A stretch of 64,000 nucleotides of DNA, from assembly GCF_940807255.1 (NCBI RefSeq), contig NZ_CALNWY010000002.1, positions 62,001 through 126,000 of the forward strand, in the 5' to 3' direction. Shown here piece after piece: positions 61,469 to 64,000 of the stretch (position 1 is its first letter; every line of letters starts with the position of its first letter). Made by a program: the position numbers and the translations under genes. The stretch comes from Mixta sp. Marseille-Q2659. Lineage in GTDB: Bacteria > Pseudomonadota > Gammaproteobacteria > Enterobacterales > Enterobacteriaceae. The notes below the pieces were generated by a model. That model saw only the letters and a program-made list of their open reading frames with translations. It was not told where the DNA came from and did no database searches.

Positions 61469-61857
61469 CGATGCCCAGGTTTACGCCATTCATTCCCCGG
61501 CCTGTTGTAAACCTGTCCGACCGGATTGATTTATTGCACCGGGGCTTCTTGTCGTGAACGGTAGAACAGCCGCGTCATTAAACTTTTCTTGTTTGTCGGG
61601 CAAGAATAACCCGGCTGGTCTGCAAAAAAGGGCCGCCTGATGCGCCGTTATGCGCCACGCGTTTCTCCTGCAGAAAGCGCGATCCCGCTGAGCGATAAGC
61701 GGACAAGGTTAAATAGATATGCGGAGGCAAATTACCGACAGTAGGTCAGGCGGAACATCGGACAAGCTGACGCAGCGTTATTTTAAAAGCCAACGCAACC
61801 CCGATAAGAAATATGGCAAAGGATTGCCATCCTTTAACCTGACTATGCGAGAAAAAT
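61469..61857. other. Intergenic region before the beta-helix gene
   Basis: About 390 bases with no gene. A perfect hairpin with arms AAAGGAT and ATCCTTT (61818-61835) lies 22 bases before the beta-helix start and could influence translation. No Fur, CRP or phage-type site was recognised. Confidence 0.4.
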
Positions 61858-63468
61858 ATGAGTACGAATCTGATCGGCGTTAATGAAGTGGGTGAAGCAC
61901 AATCTATTCCACGCAGCGAAATCGAGGCCCCAATGGTTATTCTGGACAGCATCAGCACCTCAAAGGCAAATATCTCTTCTGTTGATGCCAGAGATGATAA
62001 ATCAGCGGAACTTGCCGAGCTTCTGAACAGCAAAAAATATGTCACCATCGATACGAAGATTGCGTTAAATAATGAAGTAAAAACTACCCTGCCTTTCCAG
62101 CAGATTATCGGCGCGCCTGGCTGTAACTTGCTTATCGGGCCGGATATGGGAAACCGAACGGCGCTACGCATCGCTGGCAACAACTCAATCGTTGAGCGCA
62201 TCCAGATGCGCAATCCGCTGGAAGTCGCGGATCGCACCATTAATACGACGCGGCAGGGCGCGCTGGCGATTGAAGCACATAATGTTACCGTCGCCCGCTC
62301 CTTTTTCGAGCAAATGCTGCACTCGGTTTATGTGCTTTCTACCGGTGAATGGTATGGATCGCTGATTGACGGCAACTTTGCGGTGGAATGCCTGGGCGCC
62401 GGCGCAGGCCCAACCGATCAAACCAGCACCTGGGGCGAAGATAAGGGCGATGCGTTTGCCGTATGGGGCGCGGGCGCTACCGTGGTAAATAACTTTGCCA
62501 GCGCCAAAGCGGGCCAGGATTGCCGCATTGCTTTCCATGCAGAGGGAATGCCGGGCAGTCGTACCAACCAAAATCCGCTGACCGATGAGGCTGATTTTAT
62601 TTTTGCTAACAACAAAGCTATCGGATCCTTCCGCCGTCACTATGTGTTTGAAGGCGTTAAGCGCGGCATTATGAACGGCAACATCTCCGCTGGCGGCGCG
62701 ACCTGGTGGAACGTGGCGCTGATTCAGACCAAAGACGTAACGGTTTCAAATATGCTGCTGCATGTCACGCGCACGGCGGATGACTACACCGGCCAGCACT
62801 GGAGCCCGGATCGCGCGGCGATGTTCTTTATGAACTACAGCCAGCGCAGCAAGTTTTCAAATGTCAAAGCGTTCTGGGCGCCCGATGCCGCCGTACAGGG
62901 CTTGTCCGCCAAAGATGACGGGAAAGATCCTGAGAAGCTGGGACACGTACAAAGCGTGATTGAAAACGTCGAGCTTTATATGAATCCGGCCAGCAGAAAG
63001 CGTGGCATGAATATCATGCAGCTGAAATCGCCGACCCTTAAAAATATTCATATCGAAAACTGTGCCGAACCGATTTTTGGCTTTAACTCCTCCGGCATCG
63101 CGAAAATCAGCGGGCTGAACGTCAAAAACTTTACCGGCGCGGTTTACTGTGAGGGTAACGCTACGGGCGGCATGATGATCGATGGCGCCAACCTCGATAA
63201 CTCAGAGTTGGCGACGGGCGGCGCGGCGTCGGCTATCCGTTCGGTTAATACCGGTTTCACCAGCGTGAAGAATGTGAATATCACCAATGTTGATGCCCTG
63301 CTTCATATTACAAATGGTGCAAGGGTGACGCATTTGACGGCGGCTCAGAACCAGTCCATCGGCTCCGTGGCGAAAATCGCGGTGGATTATCAGACCAGCG
63401 GCACGCTGCCCGTTCAGCCTAATATCCTGAACAACATCGATATTATCGGCAGCTTTACCAAAGCATAA
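61858..63468 (+). CDS. Right-handed beta-helix protein, tailspike/exopolysaccharide-glycanase-like
   Basis: A 536-residue protein with no signal peptide. From about residue 60 it shows repeating turns with Asn ladders and Val/Ile strands (SIVERIQMRNP, NVTVARSFFEQML, GIMNGNISAGG, NVALIQTKDVTVSNM, LKNIHIENC, ISGLNVKNF), typical of the pectate-lyase-like superfamily. The first 50 residues look like an attachment or oligomerisation segment. Related folds are phage tailspikes and the polysaccharide-depolymerising enzymes AmsF/WceF of Erwiniaceae, but those have signal peptides as I recall. No phage or exopolysaccharide genes flank it. Catalytic residues are not assignable. Confidence 0.65.
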   Translation: MSTNLIGVNEVGEAQSIPRSEIEAPMVILDSISTSKANISSVDARDDKSAELAELLNSKKYVTIDTKIALNNEVKTTLPFQQIIGAPGCNLLIGPDMGNRTALRIAGNNSIVERIQMRNPLEVADRTINTTRQGALAIEAHNVTVARSFFEQMLHSVYVLSTGEWYGSLIDGNFAVECLGAGAGPTDQTSTWGEDKGDAFAVWGAGATVVNNFASAKAGQDCRIAFHAEGMPGSRTNQNPLTDEADFIFANNKAIGSFRRHYVFEGVKRGIMNGNISAGGATWWNVALIQTKDVTVSNMLLHVTRTADDYTGQHWSPDRAAMFFMNYSQRSKFSNVKAFWAPDAAVQGLSAKDDGKDPEKLGHVQSVIENVELYMNPASRKRGMNIMQLKSPTLKNIHIENCAEPIFGFNSSGIAKISGLNVKNFTGAVYCEGNATGGMMIDGANLDNSELATGGAASAIRSVNTGFTSVKNVNITNVDALLHITNGARVTHLTAAQNQSIGSVAKIAVDYQTSGTLPVQPNILNNIDIIGSFTKA

Positions 63469-63780
63469 AACCATTAGACCTACCAAAGCGGCAGGACTCC
63501 TGCCGCTCATATCAAACGTCACGTATCACGCTAATACGACTGCCGATAAGCGACGCTCTGTCTTACAGACTGGTTGCCCATTTTCACGGCGGCAACTGGC
63601 GCCACGCTAAGCCTTTACGCAGCAGCATCCCTTCCCTCGCCTGCCATTGATAACTATTCCTTATCGCCGTATTGGCGATTTAAGAGTAATCCCGCCGCCA
63701 GCGCCGTCTATGCTTAATGTTTAAAAAACAGAGTTAGATAGCAGTCACTATTTCTTTCTTTTGAATACTGGAGGCCTGGT
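63469..63780. other. Intergenic region before paoA
   Basis: 312 bases with no gene. A hairpin (AGCGGCAGG and CCTGCCGCT, 63487-63507) follows the beta-helix gene and may end its transcript, though the T-run is poor. The rest carries the paoA promoter; GGAGG precedes the ATG. Confidence 0.55.
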
Positions 63781-64000
63781 ATGAGCAACCAAGGCGAAAT
63801 ATCTGAACAAAACCGTACCGGTGAGGCTGAACAAAATGAATTTGGCCAGACGTATCGGGAGCAACGAAAAGTCAGTGCAACAACGACGGCGGGCCTGCCC
63901 GGCCCGGCCTTGGGCAACAGCGAACATTTTATGACGCCGCCGCCTGAAATCCTTCCGGTGACCTTAAAAGTAAATGGCGAGCGCCAGCAGCTTAACGTTG
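63781..64000 (+). CDS. paoA: Aldehyde oxidoreductase iron-sulfur subunit PaoA (5' part; gene continues past the window)
   Basis: First 73 codons of the 2Fe-2S subunit of the periplasmic aldehyde oxidoreductase PaoABC, which detoxifies aromatic aldehydes. It begins MSNQGE like E. coli PaoA, and the first ferredoxin strand (EILPVTLKVNGERQQLNV) is clear. E. coli PaoA has a twin-arginine signal (RRDLIK then a hydrophobic run) between these parts. Here the stretch reads QTYREQRKVSATTTAGLPG, with no RR pair and no hydrophobic core. Tat export is therefore questionable. The cysteine ligands lie beyond the window end. Confidence 0.85.
   Translation, partial: MSNQGEISEQNRTGEAEQNEFGQTYREQRKVSATTTAGLPGPALGNSEHFMTPPPEILPVTLKVNGERQQLNV

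Noticed and set aside
1..64000. Search for tRNA or rRNA genes and CRISPR arrays.
   Set aside because: No cloverleaf-like, ribosomal or regularly spaced direct-repeat sequence was seen.

Overview
The window reads as a chromosome segment from an enterobacterium, most likely an Erwiniaceae member (Pantoea/Mixta-like). The reasons are a GC-rich coding style, many genes in E. coli-like neighbourhoods (norVW, hscC with a J-domain partner, dbpA, ybiW-pflE/fsaA/ybiU, yciT, paoA), and a periplasmic GMC-type sugar or sugar-acid dehydrogenase complex typical of that family. All identifications rest on motifs and remembered family sequences; no database search was possible.

Layout. 1-6.1 kb: the end of norV, then norW and a two-domain tehB in one operon, then an hscC/J-protein pair on the minus strand. 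6.3-16.8 kb: an accessory region. It holds a symE-like toxin gene, an IS3-family remnant, a plasmid-like block (perfect hairpins, Xer-like sites, a RHH/ParE toxin-antitoxin pair, an integrase C-terminus), a truncated 1965-residue TpsA exoprotein, and its TpsB transporter gene split by a complete IS1 with a 9-bp target duplication. 17-26.7 kb: iron uptake. An IroN/FepA-type receptor diverges from a CeuE/VctP-type binding protein with two permeases and an ATPase, with Fur-box-like sites between; a second receptor with its own binding protein follows. 26.9-31 kb: yeaR, dbpA, a RidA protein, two small ORFs and a CorA-type channel. 31.1-34.9 kb: a three-subunit dehydrogenase (Tat-signal subunit, flavoprotein, triheme cytochrome c). 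35.9-40 kb: two LacI-family regulators and a beta-glucoside PTS permease with two perfect AscG-type operators. 40.1-42.8 kb: a metal ABC importer preceded by a 45-residue membrane protein gene.

42.9-49.4 kb: the glycyl-radical enzyme ybiW and its activase, divergent fsaA, ybiU and yciT. 49.5-55.5 kb: a tightly overlapping three-gene operon (unknown protein, two-HKD phospholipase-D-like protein, SNF2-type helicase). This looks like an antiviral or DNA-processing system and is the best candidate for something undescribed. 55.9-61.5 kb: a mannose-family PTS operon (IIA, IIB, IIC, IID) with an unusual 582-residue phosphomannose-isomerase-like enzyme and a divergent LacI/MalI-type repressor with matching operators. 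61.9-63.5 kb: an orphan beta-helix protein resembling phage tailspikes or exopolysaccharide glycanases. The window ends inside paoA, whose N-terminus lacks the expected twin-arginine signal.
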